Shown here one piece after another: positions 10,576 through 22,095 of a stretch of DNA of 64,000 nucleotides; positions within the stretch are counted from its first letter, which is position 1, and each line of letters begins with the position of its first letter. The DNA lies in assembly GCA_945910005.1 (NCBI GenBank), contig OX246741.1, positions 13,344,890 through 13,408,889 on the forward strand, given 5' to 3'. The notes beneath the pieces were generated by a model. It searched no databases and was not told the origin of the DNA. It was given only the letters and a program-made list of their open reading frames with translations. Source of the DNA: Isoperla grammatica. Lineage: Eukaryota; Arthropoda; Insecta; Plecoptera; Perlodidae. The position numbers were made by a program, and so were the translations under genes.

Positions 10576-11281
10576 GTATAGTACTATTCCAATATCATTG
10601 GTGTATATAGTATTTTTATTTTAGTGGCGGATACTGTAAAAAGTAGGGTAATAGCTTCATAAGAAATAATAGCCACTAGTTAAAATGATAACCAAATTGA
10701 TTTGTATGCATTTATTCAATTAACGGTATTCCAAAGAGGTTTTTCACAATGCATAGGTCTCTCTCCACAGACATTTCAATTTGTTAGTGAATGATTTCAG
10801 ATTTTCAAGCAATGTTTTACGTACGATACTCACCTGCACACACGAGTGTACAAACACGTAATTATCCTACACTTAAACGCTAAGCAACGCTAATTTGTTG
10901 TCTTACAAACGTACAGTGGTTGACTGCTATATTTAGATTGTATTTCCTTATTAATACACCCAGGTTCTAGTCTGTCATTGGCTAAATACTAGTGCTTAAG
11001 TTTAAGAGGACCTCTTCCCTATAAATTATGTCCCGTCGTTAATTGTATATTTTGATCTGCGCATGTGTGAAAGAGTTAGGTAATTATCTTAATATGGGCT
11101 GCATGCACAGACACGTAGGTAATAGATTTCTTTGTGTAACGCCATTTAGAATGAAACAGAGTTGTTTGAAGTGTTAGAAAAAATAAATTAACGGCTCTAT
11201 AGGGAATTGAAGGGTTATATATTATCGTAATGTTTTTTTTTTTCATACACCCCGGAGTGATTCTGATAGTCATAGGTTGGA
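10576..11281. other. Non-coding DNA, no gene seen
   Basis: AT-rich sequence without a recognisable element. Confidence 0.4.
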
Positions 11282-11405
11282 ATTCATAGTTGTCCCCTAC
11301 CCCTAGGGGCGCCCGATGATTCTAAAGATGGTTTTCTTTATGGGAAATAAAATGCATGACATTGTTACCTAGCAACAACTGGCGCCCCTAGTGACGACTA
11401 TGAAT
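11282..11405. mobile_element. Small inverted-repeat element, 124 bp
   Basis: The left end reads ATTCATAGTTGTC, an 8-bp insertion, then CTAGGGGCGCC. The complement of the right end reads ATTCATAGTCGTCACTAGGGGCGCC in two adjoining blocks. The inverted repeats are therefore about 25 bp with one gap. I see no clear target duplication, so the superfamily is undecided. Confidence 0.55.
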
Positions 11406-11694
11406 ATGGACCATATTCTAAATGCGTTCTTTCATGTGTTCTCCAGTCACCACTCACCACACACACTTCACTTATCAAGCCAGCAGGATTCAATGTTACC
11501 TTCATATTATTTCAACTGTTCGGTTATCAACAAATGGCTCGCGCTTTATCTTCACCATAAACACCTCGCCAGCCGCCATAAGCAATAATGCACAACAATT
11601 TATTTCAAAATAAAAAACGTTACAAACTGGTTCGTTTGCGTCGCCCCAAAACCAAACACATACCTCACAACAGCTGTGCTCAACACATTGGTTA

Positions 11695-11773
11695 AAAACG
11701 TAGCTATAAACGTAGTTATAAACGTAGTTATAAACGTAGTTATAAACGTAGTTATAAACGTAGTTATAAACGC
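11695..11773. repeat. 12-bp minisatellite
   Basis: GTAGTTATAAAC is repeated about six times with a single substitution in the first unit. Because 12 is divisible by 3, it produces a YNYV peptide repeat in a minus-strand frame. That is a by-product and not evidence for a gene. Confidence 0.9.
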
Positions 11774-12612
11774 TGTTTTTTTTTGGCGATATTACTGCAA
11801 CTGACGAGACTTGCACAACCATTTTTACATCCTGTCTTTAAAACTCACCATCAACAACCCGTTCTGGTTTTCTTCCTATGCCGTCCATTATAGAGTCACA
11901 CCAATAAACCATATCTACGATACGACGCAAACATCCCCCAACCCCCCTCCGAAAACCCTGAGACTTATGTTTTAATTTTAAGGTTGACTTTGGCAGTTTC
12001 ACTGTCATGTTTTTTTGTTTGTTTTTTGTAAAATTTGAATGAATTTGTATTTGTGATATTGTGTGTATTTCTTGTGCATGTATGTTGAACATGTACTTGA
12101 TTTTTATTTTTATTATACGTTACTGGTGGGGCTTTGCCCTGTTAACGATATATATTTCAAATAAATGTATGCGAGATTTTACTTTCGATATTTTTTTTAC
12201 CAGATTATTAAAATTGTTCGCAAGCAAAGTAAATATTTGTTTAGACTTTCAGATGTATATTTCTTGTATAATATAAGCCCCAACGTAAAAGTACTAATTA
12301 GTCTTATACCGACCTCAGATCATTACCTACTCCCCCTGTCCTGCACACTGTCTCAATGAAAATCGACAGATTCTTCGTGTTTTTCACACAGTCGTAAAGG
12401 CAGTCTTCCAGTTAGTTGAGTGCACAAGCCTTATTGTTAAAGCCCGCTGTTATAGAAATTTACAGATACTCAATCCAGAAATAGAGAGAAAATAATTTTA
12501 TATCAAGCAACAATTATTATTGAAGATGACTGAATACTTACTTTGACACAAGATAGAAAATTTCAAGATGTTTCTGTATTTTAATAGCAAACACAGACGG
12601 CCATGTTTTCAT
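11774..12612. other. Non-coding DNA, no gene seen
   Basis: Very AT-rich. Overlapping short frames on both strands look like chance. No shared repeat was noticed. Confidence 0.4.
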
Positions 12613-12673
12613 CTATTATTTATTTATTTCTATTATTTATTTCTATTATTATTATATTATTTCTATTATTTAT
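12613..12673. repeat. TTATT/TATT-rich low-complexity tract
   Basis: An irregular run of ATTATTTATTTCT-type units about 60 bp long. Confidence 0.8.
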
Positions 12674-13089
12674 AGTGAAGAATCATTGCCTGCAGCAAAA
12701 ACTTCGCAACGCTAAATAAGCCACGCCCAACGCTGAATCTATTTTCAATCATCTCACTTCTCTCCAATCATGATTAATTATTGGTTTGTTACTTCAAAGT
12801 TTGTATTTAAATTTGAAAAATATTCATCCTGTAATATTATAAATAGCAACTTACACAAATGAGAGAATTACCGTTTATCAACACCAGCCAATCAATGTGT
12901 GGCCAATTCACGAACTGAAAAATCCGACGCATCTTCCATCACGCACACGGAGCAATGACTCTGCGATGAAAGCATCATAATAATAAGGGTAGGACAACCT
13001 TAAATTATCCCCAATTGACATTGTGACATTGTTTCAGGAAGTAGAGAAGTAGAAAATTAAGAGTTGGCTATTTTGTGGCGTTGGTACAA

Positions 13090-13480
13090 CTGTATTTTAT
13101 TTCAATAATGTTTTCAGTGGGAGGCGATGCAAACTTTCTGCGGTATTTGTACGGGTCGTATGGTTCGGTCGCGGACGTTTATTTCTGTGAAACGAGGAGA
13201 ACAAAGAAGCAATATCCGCCATTTGGTTCCCTTCGCCTTCGCGTCCCCACTTGACGTTCTTCACATGTTGCAAGGAAACGAACGCAAACAAGGAAGTTAA
13301 AGAAATAAACGCACATTAATGCCTTCCGGAAGTGTAACCTCAACATACTAGAACGCTGCGGTGGGTCATACAGTCGAGGCTTCCGTGTTGGTATTTATAA
13401 CGTATTTATCGATAATTTCGTGATTTTTCTTTGGGGGTTTTATTTTCGTTTTTCTTATTTGTGTGACAAAACATTGTAAG
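13090..13480 (+). promoter_or_regulatory. GC-richer promoter-like patch (speculative)
   Basis: This patch is clearly richer in G+C and CpG than its surroundings (GGTCGCGGACG, CTTCGCCTTCGCG). It carries a palindromic ETS-type site CTTCCGGAAG at 13,323-13,332, which extends to the ETS/GABP consensus CCGGAAGTG. About 140 bp further on, CATTGTAAGTAG contains a good splice donor (GT at 13,476). An ETS site followed by a donor is what a non-coding first exon would look like, but I have no transcript evidence and each motif could arise by chance. Confidence 0.25.
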
Positions 13481-13808
13481 TAGATCTTTCTCGCCCGAGT
13501 TATTTAATTAAACTGATAAGATCTATATAATTTAATAATACTTACATCAATCAATAGGTGAATTTGTATTTAATCATTTACACAATTACATGTTTTGCAG
13601 CGATTTATTTTGCATTTCGTCTGGTTTAGCCATAATATTTGTGTTCAATATTTGTGTTCATTTCCGCAATTCTCGCCCATAACAGTATTATATCAAATTG
13701 AAATAATTTATTCATACTTGTATTCTATCTAGATCTGTAAGTTAAGTATTCTGAAATCAAATTTAACACAATAAATTAAAAGATTTTATTAATAAACCAG
13801 TTTTTGTA

Positions 13809-13895
13809 GTGGGCACGAGGATGGCGATTTTCGTGCCCATGAAGACCTAACTTGGAGGATTACCGAACCTCCGCCAAGGGATTGACGGATCTTGG
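13809..13895. other. Segment with three adjacent hairpins and alternative pairing
   Basis: Hairpin 1 pairs TGGGCACGA (13,810) with TCGTGCCCA (ending 13,839). The CCAAG at 13,874 can pair either upstream with CTTGG at 13,851, enclosing an AGG/CCT stem, or downstream with CTTGG at 13,891. It matches no RNA family I recognise; it could be a fragment of a repeat. Confidence 0.3.
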
Positions 13896-14143
13896 ATTTG
13901 CCCAGATAGTTTTTGAATGGTCCTTACGCATCGAGTCACACAAGTATGGATATAATTTAACACTGCCTTCTCAATATTCTCTATAGATCTTGAAGTGTTC
14001 ATTGTAGTGATCCGTTTCCCCTTCGAATAACAGCCGCGCTTGATGAAACGTATGCGAGATGTACAAACTGACGTTAATTAATTTATGAACGCGTCTGTCT
14101 GTATATCTGAAGACATCGGTTGAGCCTGTCGGTATAGCTATAA

Positions 14144-14205
14144 TCATATCATATCACATCTAGTCAAATCAAATCAAATCAAATCAAATCAAATCTTATC
14201 AAATT
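14144..14205. repeat. (AAATC)n microsatellite
   Basis: About six pure AAATC units (14,166-14,195) flanked by degenerate ATCAT/AAATT-type units. Confidence 0.9.
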
Positions 14206-15833
14206 AAGCCCTGTGAGGAAAGGTTTGATCGTTTTAGTGCCAACCAACAATACGAACTACAATTTGCTACAGCATTACGGTGACATGATTGTATGAAGTT
14301 CGTCCCCTATACAAACTATCACTCGACAGGACCGTTTTACATGGTTTTTCAATCATCAACGAGTTTTAATTTAATTAAATACTCTTTTTTCAACGACAAA
14401 GTTTCTGTATACCGTATATTTGTGAAAAGTAATGTATTGTATTTTTTTGGGCTAACGCGCGTATTTGCAAATTCATTTTAAAACCGACATTTTGGCCACA
14501 TGGCTATTTTCATGATTTAAGCACGTTTAACACAAGGAAGGTTAGATTAAACCAAAAATCATTTGGTTGTATTTTGTACTGGTATTTCATCATACTATAC
14601 AGAATTGTGAGTAATTTATGTTGAATTATACATTTGAATGTGAAGCGTATCTGACTTTCATTGTATACGGACGGAATCAGAAAAAAAAATAAAAATCTAA
14701 ATAATATAATTTGTTCTGGTAAGAAACAATACTGCATAATGTGTTTATTGGTCCTTTAGTTGATCATACAATGATATCGGACAAGTCATTACATAATATC
14801 AATAATAATAATTAAGGTTATTACAATAATTACATTGATACAAACTCTTTTACAAAATAAAAAGAATTGTCAATTACAAATACATAATTAGATAAGCCTA
14901 GAGTAAAACTGCTGTGGAAGATATACTTGTATGTTATTTAAATATGATAGTTGGGACCTACATTTAAAATTATTCGTAAGGGATGCGCACATAATGCGGT
15001 TTCATACTACTATGTGATGTGACAAGAATGCGTTGATAGCCACGTCAAGTAAATAGATCCCAATACACACACAACATACACAATATTCTTCACATTTACC
15101 AGAGGGTTAAGTATCTAGGGCGCTTTATATCTTACTTAGGGCGCGGGCGAAACGAGCAATAGGAATACTGCGTGCGGAGAAGGCATGGTACGGAGGAAAG
15201 TAAAGACGCTCTCAAATCCGCCCCTGTGGATGTGTAAATAGAGCTGAGAAGTCGACACATGTCAGGTGCATACGTATAATGTAATATGTACTGTCACATT
15301 ATCAATGTTGCGATAAGATTGTGACATATAATCACTATTCTCCGCAAGCTTAACAGAGAAGGATATACCTCTACGTCAAAAACCACTTAAAATTTTCATT
15401 TTTAAATTATATCTCAAGAATGGACTTCGAAATCGAAAATCTGAATCAACAGCGCACTGCGATTTGGTAAACCCTACATTCTGAATGCTCTAAATTATGT
15501 TTTACATTATAAATAGTATAGTATTTATTTGTAATTAATTTTGTTACTAATTAATTATCGATTTAATAATCAAACCAAATACGCTAATGGTTAACATGTT
15601 TTATAACCCACCCATCTGTGAAGTCACAAGCCCCAATGTTGCTGTGGAGAGGCTTTCTTATACCCACATTACACGGTTCAATACTTTCGTCAACATTATT
15701 GCATTTAAGGACAAAAAAGCATCAATGAATAGAAGCTACATTGTTGCAGTTTTCTACCAACTGTTAATCATTCCCTTTTGTTCTTGAATTCAATAAGTTT
15801 GACGAAAGAATTGAGTCGTGTAATGTCGGCATT
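14206..15833. other. Non-coding DNA, no gene seen
   Basis: Highly AT-rich. Frames at 14.3-14.7 kb and 15.6-15.8 kb have no recognisable domain. Confidence 0.45.
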
Positions 15834-15955
15834 AGAGAGCACAAGCCTCATACTGTACCAGGTAACCAACCGAAGGTCATAAATTAACCGTAATATACCT
15901 GTTTCAATAACTAGATGGCCGGAACTAGAGAAGTTGAAAATGCGTTAGTACCAAA
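15834..15955 (+). repeat. Dispersed CCAGGTAACCAAC repeat, copy 1
   Basis: ACCAGGTAACCAACCGAAGG, ACCTGTTTCAAT and a following AGATG-GAA segment recur in the same order at 47.24-47.36 kb (TCCAGGTAACCAACGGAAGG, ACCTGTTTCAAT). The copies are diverged and no terminal structure is visible. Confidence 0.55.
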
Positions 15956-16207
15956 ATTGGACTCGACAATTTCGTAACCTTGAGAATATTTACTTTGTGG
16001 CAGCTTTGAGTTTACTCGACTGTTGATAAAGTAACGCCCCCTATTGGACACAATACCACCACATCAGTCTATATACCTGTATCACATTGCGTAGCACCAC
16101 ACCTAAACGCACCACATCACAGGAACCATCCGACACCCCACATAGCCGCACCACCACTACTGCCACTACACCCGCATGAGGCTAGCCCGACATGTTAAAC
16201 CAAGAGG

Positions 16208-16366
16208 TAAGCCTAAGCCATGGTACCATCACACAGTTTTCTACTTTAAAATGTCACACTATATTAGTTGCCAGCTCGAGGTGGGTCCCTCCTCGTGGTG
16301 GCCGGTGCCCGCAAAGAGGGCTCTTGTGGATATCTTTTGTAATTTCTTTATTAATCCATCCCGTCT
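16208..16366 (+). repeat. 159-bp direct repeat, left unit
   Basis: Begins TAAGCCTAAGCCATGGTACC and ends in ATCCCGTCT. It matches 16,531-16,691 closely, with scattered substitutions. The two units are separated by exactly one MITE. Confidence 0.85.
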
Positions 16367-16367
16367 A

Positions 16368-16530
16368 TAGTGGACCCAAGATTACTTTACACCTGCTTTC
16401 GTCACATCTGGGGCAGTCGTAGCCAACCAGCGAACTGCCCGAGACACACCTGCGCCAATACCGATCGCTGATTGGCTACGAACTAGTCGCCTGTGACGAA
16501 AGCATGTGTAAGGTAGTCTTGGGACAACTA
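16368..16530. mobile_element. Mariner/Tc1-like palindromic MITE, 163 bp, TA duplication
   Basis: The left arm TAGTGGACCCAAGATTACTT continues through a segment containing GCTTTCGTCACA. The right arm is its near-complement (TGTGACGAAAGC, ending GTCTTGGGACAACTA). The arms extend almost to the centre, so the element is a near-complete palindrome. TA lies on both sides (16,366-16,367 and 16,531-16,532), fitting Tc1/mariner insertion. It sits exactly between the two direct-repeat units. Confidence 0.75.
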
Positions 16531-16691
16531 TAAGCCTAAGCCATGGTACCATCACACAGTTTTATACTTCAAACTGTCACACTATATTAGTTGCCAGCTC
16601 GAAGTGGGACCCTCCTCGTGGTGGCCGGTGCCCACAAAAAGGGCTCTTGTGTATATATTTTTTGAAATTTCTTTATTAATCGATCCCGTCT
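16531..16691 (+). repeat. 161-bp direct repeat, right unit
   Basis: Second copy of the unit at 16,208. After it, the sequence CTGGGCTTGGGATGGAATTG and then CTGCCTGTCGTAAGAG resembles the motif family also present at 21.8-22.0 and 56.5-56.7 kb. Confidence 0.85.
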
Positions 16692-16794
16692 GGGCTTGGG
16701 ATGGAATTGGTCCAGCTTGCTCTGCCTGTCGTAAGAGATGACTTACACTCTCACAAATTCGACTCACTTTTTATTGATTTGATAATTATTGATT

Positions 16795-17770
16795 GACAGT
16801 GTAATTTAGCTTGTCCTATAACAGTTACACCCTATGGCCCTCATTAGAGGTGTAACAAGAGCGTTTTTTGTTGTTTTTGTTGCTGTACACATCAAACACA
16901 ATTTTCATTGATTTGCTTTCTAAAGGTAGTAGTCATCTAAAGCGTTCATCCGAGTTATGGGGAATGTCATCGCCTCTTACCCCCACCAGCGTCCGCGCAC
17001 TGGCGAAGAGGCATTGAGACAGCTCGACGGTCTATTATAGAGATTAGATCTTTCAAAACATAATATAACAATAAACAAAGTTAGAGTTTAGAGGTTAGCA
17101 ACATGTGTATGTTTTAATTGTTATTGTTTTAATAACTGCCTGCCTGTGTTGACTACGGATAATTTGATTAACCTTGCTTATTGTGTATTATGTGTGTACG
17201 TGTTTATTTATAAGCATAGACCTATGGCATATCTTTATTATATCTAATGTATTTGGGACTTATATCCTGTATTAGATAAATAATAAATAATACTAATAAT
17301 AATAATCAATGCTCGTAGAACTTTGCTTATTTTGAATCAATCTATTTTTTCGTTCAAATTCGTATCTATACATTTTTTTTTTAAATATCAACTCACGTAA
17401 AGTAATTAATGATGTAATAACATATCATGTAATTAGAATAACGGAATTTATTTGTATAGAAAGATGGTTTATTAACTTAGATGACCGTTGACAGCTCGAC
17501 GGTCTATTATAGAGATTAGATCTTTCACTGCCTCTCTACGTCCGTGCGCGGGCACTGGTGGGGGTAAGAGGGGAAGACATTCCGCATAACTCGGATGAAC
17601 GCTTTAGGTGACGGCTACTTTAGTAAGGGTGTAATTTAACAAACACCCTGTACCCCTCATTAGCGAGGTGAATACCCCTAACGGCGTATAGAGTCCAAAA
17701 GGCGTTGAAGTTCTACACCGAAAACATTCAACACGCTATTCGTTGATTCGCTTTCAAGTGAGGGTGCAAT
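16795..17770. repeat. Composite of inverted and direct repeats
   Basis: Segment A (16,924-17,013, with AAAGCGTTCATCCGAGTTAT and CTCTTACCCCCACCAG) recurs inverted at 17,530-17,621. Just inside, segment B (17,018-17,055, starting GACAGCTCGACGGTCTATTA) recurs at 17,490-17,527 in the same orientation. Outside these, a third segment (GTGTAATTTA, then CCCTCATTAG and GAGGTG) at about 16,799 recurs directly at about 17,629. Inverted A with direct B is not a simple TIR element; it implies at least two rearrangements. The 430-bp interior is AT-rich and unrecognised. Confidence 0.7.
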
Positions 17771-19354
17771 TTATCGTGTACCCAAACACCCAGAGCACCA
17801 CTCACTCGGAAACACAACACTACGACCAAGTAAAACCTCAGGTTTCAGATGTTAAATAGTCACAATCATGGGTATAAAGAAGTACTATAATTAGCAGCGT
17901 ATTTAGCCAGCCAAAGCACTCGGCGAAAGAGATATGTAACAAAGAGAATGGAAAATGTTAAGCCACGTCGCGAGTGGGAGAGAGAGGTTTAACGAAAGAG
18001 AGAGAGAGAGACGGAGAAATTGCATAACTTCAAACTAAAGTTAGCTGTAGATTGTCGCTTTAGATGTTAACACTTTTCGGGGCGGGTTTAATTGTAGAGC
18101 TCTCTCCAATTCAACCTCAAAGACAACTAATAAAATACTTGAACTTTGATGACAAATAACACGCTATGAATGTTGATTTAAATGGGAAACCCTGAGAGCT
18201 CATCATTAGGCTTTAGTTAGTACATAACGTGCATATTCACCATAAAGGCATTTATTTTTGCAGCTCTCAAATTTTCTCTGACGTTTAAGTAGATCCGTCC
18301 CTCTTTAATCCATCATTTTCAAAGGGTGGTAGTCAGGCCCTAATGGATGGAATACATTATGTGCCTAGAGAGCTTTGCCGATCTATTGTGCCAGAGTGAC
18401 GGCTTGAAAAGCTACTACTCAACTCCACTCGTAACCTATGACGCTGATTATCACGTACTTTATGTCAAGATGAGAAAATGTTGAAACTCCAATCATTTAT
18501 AATTGACCCGCAACCGCTCTAAACTTACCGGAGATGGTAGCTATAAATTTCGTTTTGTTATCATTTCTATTAACCGTTGTCGTGGTTACGTGCTGCGAAC
18601 ATGAGGCTTGTTATCTGTGGGTGAATTATTCAGACAGCTCAAGCAGAAATGTGGAATAAGACGAGACTTAGTTGCTTACTCTCTTATTAAGACAATTTTG
18701 GGAAACTCGTGGTGTAGTATTTTCTTTCGAAAAGATCTCAGTCATGAAATTTGCACTAGAAGGATAACTGTAATTAAATCCACGAGAAGACGTGTAGATA
18801 ATTCGTAATCTGTAACGAAAATAATATAATTATATATTTTTAACATTTATACCGCTCGCTATGCATATGGTTTAGATGCAAAATGCAAGGATTTAACCTC
18901 GTCCTAGACCATATTGAACCCCGCCTAATTGTTCTAGTAGGTTGCGGTTTGGACCAGTAAATTTATGGCTCTATCTGGATAAATGTTATATTTTTTACCT
19001 CAGTTTTAAAATATTTGGTAAAAAGAAGGTCATAAAAGTAAACATTTTAGGTAATTTTTAAAACTTGTGCGTAAAAAACTAGTTTTGAAATATGTGAATA
19101 TAGTATTCAGGTACGACTACTTTGCTCGTGTCCTTTATAAACATCCTCACTGTTTCAACTTTTTGGATGAACATTGAGGTCAATAAAATGGCCTTGAATG
19201 TACAAGAAATCGCTCAATTTGGCGTTCGAGAATAGTGTAATGAGCATTTAACATTGTAAAAAAAGTTTACCCAAGGTTGGTCAACGTATATCTTCAACGA
19301 CCAGATGAAAGTAAACAACCTTTATTATCTATGGCGACTTGGAAAAACTTTGGT
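17771..19354. other. Non-coding DNA, no gene seen
   Basis: Contains a short (AG)n run near 17,998. I see no shared repeat or exon. Confidence 0.45.
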
Positions 19355-19357
19355 TTA

Positions 19358-19504
19358 GGGCCGGTATTTCAATGTCCAGTTAAAAATCTACTTTTCAGTT
19401 AAATTGTTTTCACCATGACAACGGCCAATAGAAATGCACCAAACTGGGCTTACCTGACAGTTAAATTTACTTGACACTTTAACTGGACATTGAAATACCG
19501 GCCC
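19358..19504. mobile_element. PIF/Harbinger-like MITE, 147 bp
   Basis: TIRs GGGCCGGTATTTCAATGTCC (19,358) and its complement ending at 19,504 match perfectly for about 27 bp. TTA flanks both ends (19,355-19,357 and 19,505-19,507), the TWA duplication of PIF/Harbinger. There is no coding capacity. Confidence 0.88.
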
Positions 19505-19507
19505 TTA

Positions 19508-20330
19508 GTGGTTTAGTTCAGAGAAATTTCCTTAAAAATGAATAATACCATAACGATAACTGATGATGCGATTTTTCGAATAGTGATATGAATGAATCAC
19601 ACCGAGAAACTGTTTGAATGGAAAATAATAAAGGTTTATCATCTAGTGATGACAATAATAGCCCAACTAGAATGGGAGTCACTGCGATTTAACTTCTTCG
19701 TGGAGCGGCGGAAACTTCTCAATGGACCATCAAACTTTCATCAAACTTGGATAATCTGCGATTTAATAATCGCAAACCAGTTAGCCATGGTTTCGACAAA
19801 CATTTCATTCACAATGCATCGTGTCTTCTACTATAGTCGCCATGTTTGTTTGGAGCATTACTCCGACTAACGGCTGATCTCGGACCTTCAATACGGGTTT
19901 TCTGCCAAACCATCTTCACAATGTTGAAATCAAGACGTGGGTTATTTCCAATGGTTTTTGTAAGTAGTTATATATTTTGTATTAATTTATTGATTTATTT
20001 ACTTCTTTTATTCACCGTTAAAAATTTGTATTACAACACGCTGGAAAGGTATCAGTATTTAAAATAATCAACAATTTAGCCAACTAATACGGAGGAATGC
20101 TAAGTATGCAACTGATAGGCAAGGGAGATATATACAGCATATGATCGAGGATGTGAATCGTATTGGCAATGTAGATGTCAAAGGAAGGTCATGAAATAGG
20201 AAAGAATGTAAGTAGAATTATTTCAAACCAATCTAGGAATCGACAACTACAATCGATTTAATAAAAAATAAATAAATAAATTCACATTTACAGTCTACCC
20301 ACTCAGTTTATCATCTTTCTCATCTTCATT
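19508..20330. other. Non-coding DNA, no gene seen
   Basis: The frame at 19,592-19,870 has no recognisable domain. Otherwise AT-rich and featureless. Confidence 0.4.
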
Positions 20331-20515
20331 ATCACCCGCTCATCGTCTCGATTAGCCATCGTTGCATAAATATGAGACGTTAAGCCCTATTAATCATCAT
20401 CTGTCTACCCACTCAGTAATGAAACTGATTTTCAGTGGGGAACTTTAATTTAAAGGGACTAAACCAACCCTGTAGGCTCCGAACACCATCGACGAGTGAG
20501 CGATAACCAATCAAA
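20331..20515 (+). repeat. Dispersed ACTGATTTTCAGTG family, copy d
   Basis: TCTACCCACTCAGT, AAACTGATTTTCAGTGGGGA and then GAACACCATCGACGAGTGAG match copy e at 55.43 kb in the same order. The core matches copies a-c in reverse orientation. A GTCTACCCACTCAG segment occurs twice (about 20,294 and 20,402), bracketing a TCATCGTCTCGATTAGCCAT motif also present at 22.14 and 33.36 kb, which suggests an internal duplication. Confidence 0.6.
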
Positions 20516-20958
20516 GATCGATATTTCAAATACGAATCATATGATTGATAACTACAGAATTATCATTCTACGTAATGAATACTAGACAAGTAAATAAGTA
20601 GGTAAATAAACGTATAAAGTACTAAAGAAATACACACAAAGTACAATGGAATAATAAGCAAATAAATGTATACATTTTCTGAACCAGTTCACTGGTGATT
20701 ACAAAATAATTCCAACTGGTAACCGACTGACTCAATTCTACACATCTCTGCTATCCCAGTTTATTTAACATTCGAAATTGGAAACGGGGCTGCTCGATCG
20801 TAGGTATTCTTTGCCAACTCTCTTTGTTTAAGAAAAATGGAAAGATGAATAACATTTCTAACCTCAGGACTTTGTTTGAGTAATCAATTTGCCTTCGAGG
20901 CTTTTTGATCGATTGATTTGTATTTGGCATTATGTCTCATGTCTCATATTCGTGCCGT

Positions 20959-20983
20959 GGGGGGGGGGGGGGGAGGGGGGGGG
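20959..20983. repeat. Poly-G tract
   Basis: Fifteen G, one A, then nine G. Potential G-quadruplex on the plus strand. Confidence 0.85.
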
Positions 20984-21666
20984 ATGATGCACAATGGGAG
21001 ATGTGGTTTAATATTATGAACTTTGCCGAGAGGAAGATGTGAAAACACCAGAATACAATAATATGTATGCTAGCTAGAAACAGCCACAGCCAAAACAAGA
21101 TACACGATACAATTTGAATGCTAAAGGAACCTTTTATGCTCATGACATCAATGTGAAAGACTATTGTGAGCGTTAAGCTTCAACCCCACAATAAACACGT
21201 GAGAACAAAAGTTGAAAATAAATCAAAACACAGTAAAGAAACTTTCCAAGTTACGTAACAGCGGTCAGATTAGTTTTATATTATATGATTTAAGCTTTTC
21301 AGTTGATAAAAGCAGTGTTTAGAATTAGAAATACGCGAATTGAAATAAAATCACAACAAAATACCAAACAAATCAATTTTATTTAAAAAACAAACACGCC
21401 TTTAATTTTAAGGAAATGAGATGTTTTGTTTTTACAGTACACTAGAATTGGCATTAACTTTTTTTCCATGGCAACATACTCAAACCAAATACCTAAGTAT
21501 ACAACCTATTTATTGTTAAGTATTTGCTCAAACCCACCCGCATAGTTTTAAGGTTCGTACAAACCATCACTTAATTACCATTCTAGCTGTTTGTTTGCTT
21601 TTAAATAGTCTAATACATACATTTATAATATATAAATCATAAATATATATGCTCGAAAGAAAAACA
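20984..21666. other. Non-coding DNA, no gene seen
   Basis: AT-rich and without recognised elements. Confidence 0.4.
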
Positions 21667-21679
21667 ATACGATACATTA

Positions 21680-21774
21680 AAACTTGTTGTAGGCTTTCGC
21701 GGCCCGAGTCAATATTAATACTTCTTGGCTGTCGGGTGTCGCCGCGTCTGTCGTTAATTAAAACCTGACGTTTC
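21680..21774 (+). mobile_element. Very short element with 13-bp target duplication, copy 1
   Basis: Begins AAACTTGTTGTAGGCTTTCG and contains GGCCCGAGTCAATATTAATA, TTCTTGGCTGTCGGGTGTCG, CCGCGTCTGTCGTT and ATTAAAACCT. The same series recurs at 51,292. ATACGATACATTA stands on both sides (21,667-21,679 and 21,775-21,787), an exact 13-bp duplication. There are no obvious TIRs in this copy, and the two copies end differently on the 3' side. That fits a retroposon-like mechanism better than cut-and-paste. No A/B boxes or coding capacity are seen. Confidence 0.8.
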
Positions 21775-21802
21775 ATACGATACATTAGTTGCCTCCACAA
21801 CT

Positions 21803-22095
21803 GGGCCCGGAGTAAAATAGTTCAAAAGTAGATCTGCCTGTCATACGACGGAAATAAACAGCCGTCGCTATATTATTATAACCTATTATCTAACAATGAT
21901 CATCACGAATTTTGTCTACCCGTCTGGGTCCGGGGTAGAATAGGCCCAGTGATGACTCCACGAGCCTAAAGAGGCGACAAAAGAAGACTCTAACCCTTCC
22001 CTCCCGTGCATTGTCCCATTCATGATTCGTCCTCCAATTTAGACCTACCCTTCTTCCTTTGCAGGACTCCCCTTATGACGACCCCTGCGATGTAC
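21803..22095 (+). repeat. Dispersed TCTGGGTCCGGGGTAGAATAG motif family
   Basis: CTGGGCCCGGAGTAAAATAG with GTAGATCTGCCTGTCATACG (21,803-21,852) and TCTGGGTCCGGGGTAGAATA with CCTAAAGAGGCGACAAAAG (21,922-21,984) are two related segments. Similar pieces occur at about 16,690 and 56,507-56,720. I believe this resembles a repeat common in arthropod genomes, but that is recollection. Confidence 0.45.

Noticed and set aside
11502..11822. 106-codon minus-strand frame with a YNYV repeat
   Set aside because: Its core is the 12-bp minisatellite at 11,695-11,773.
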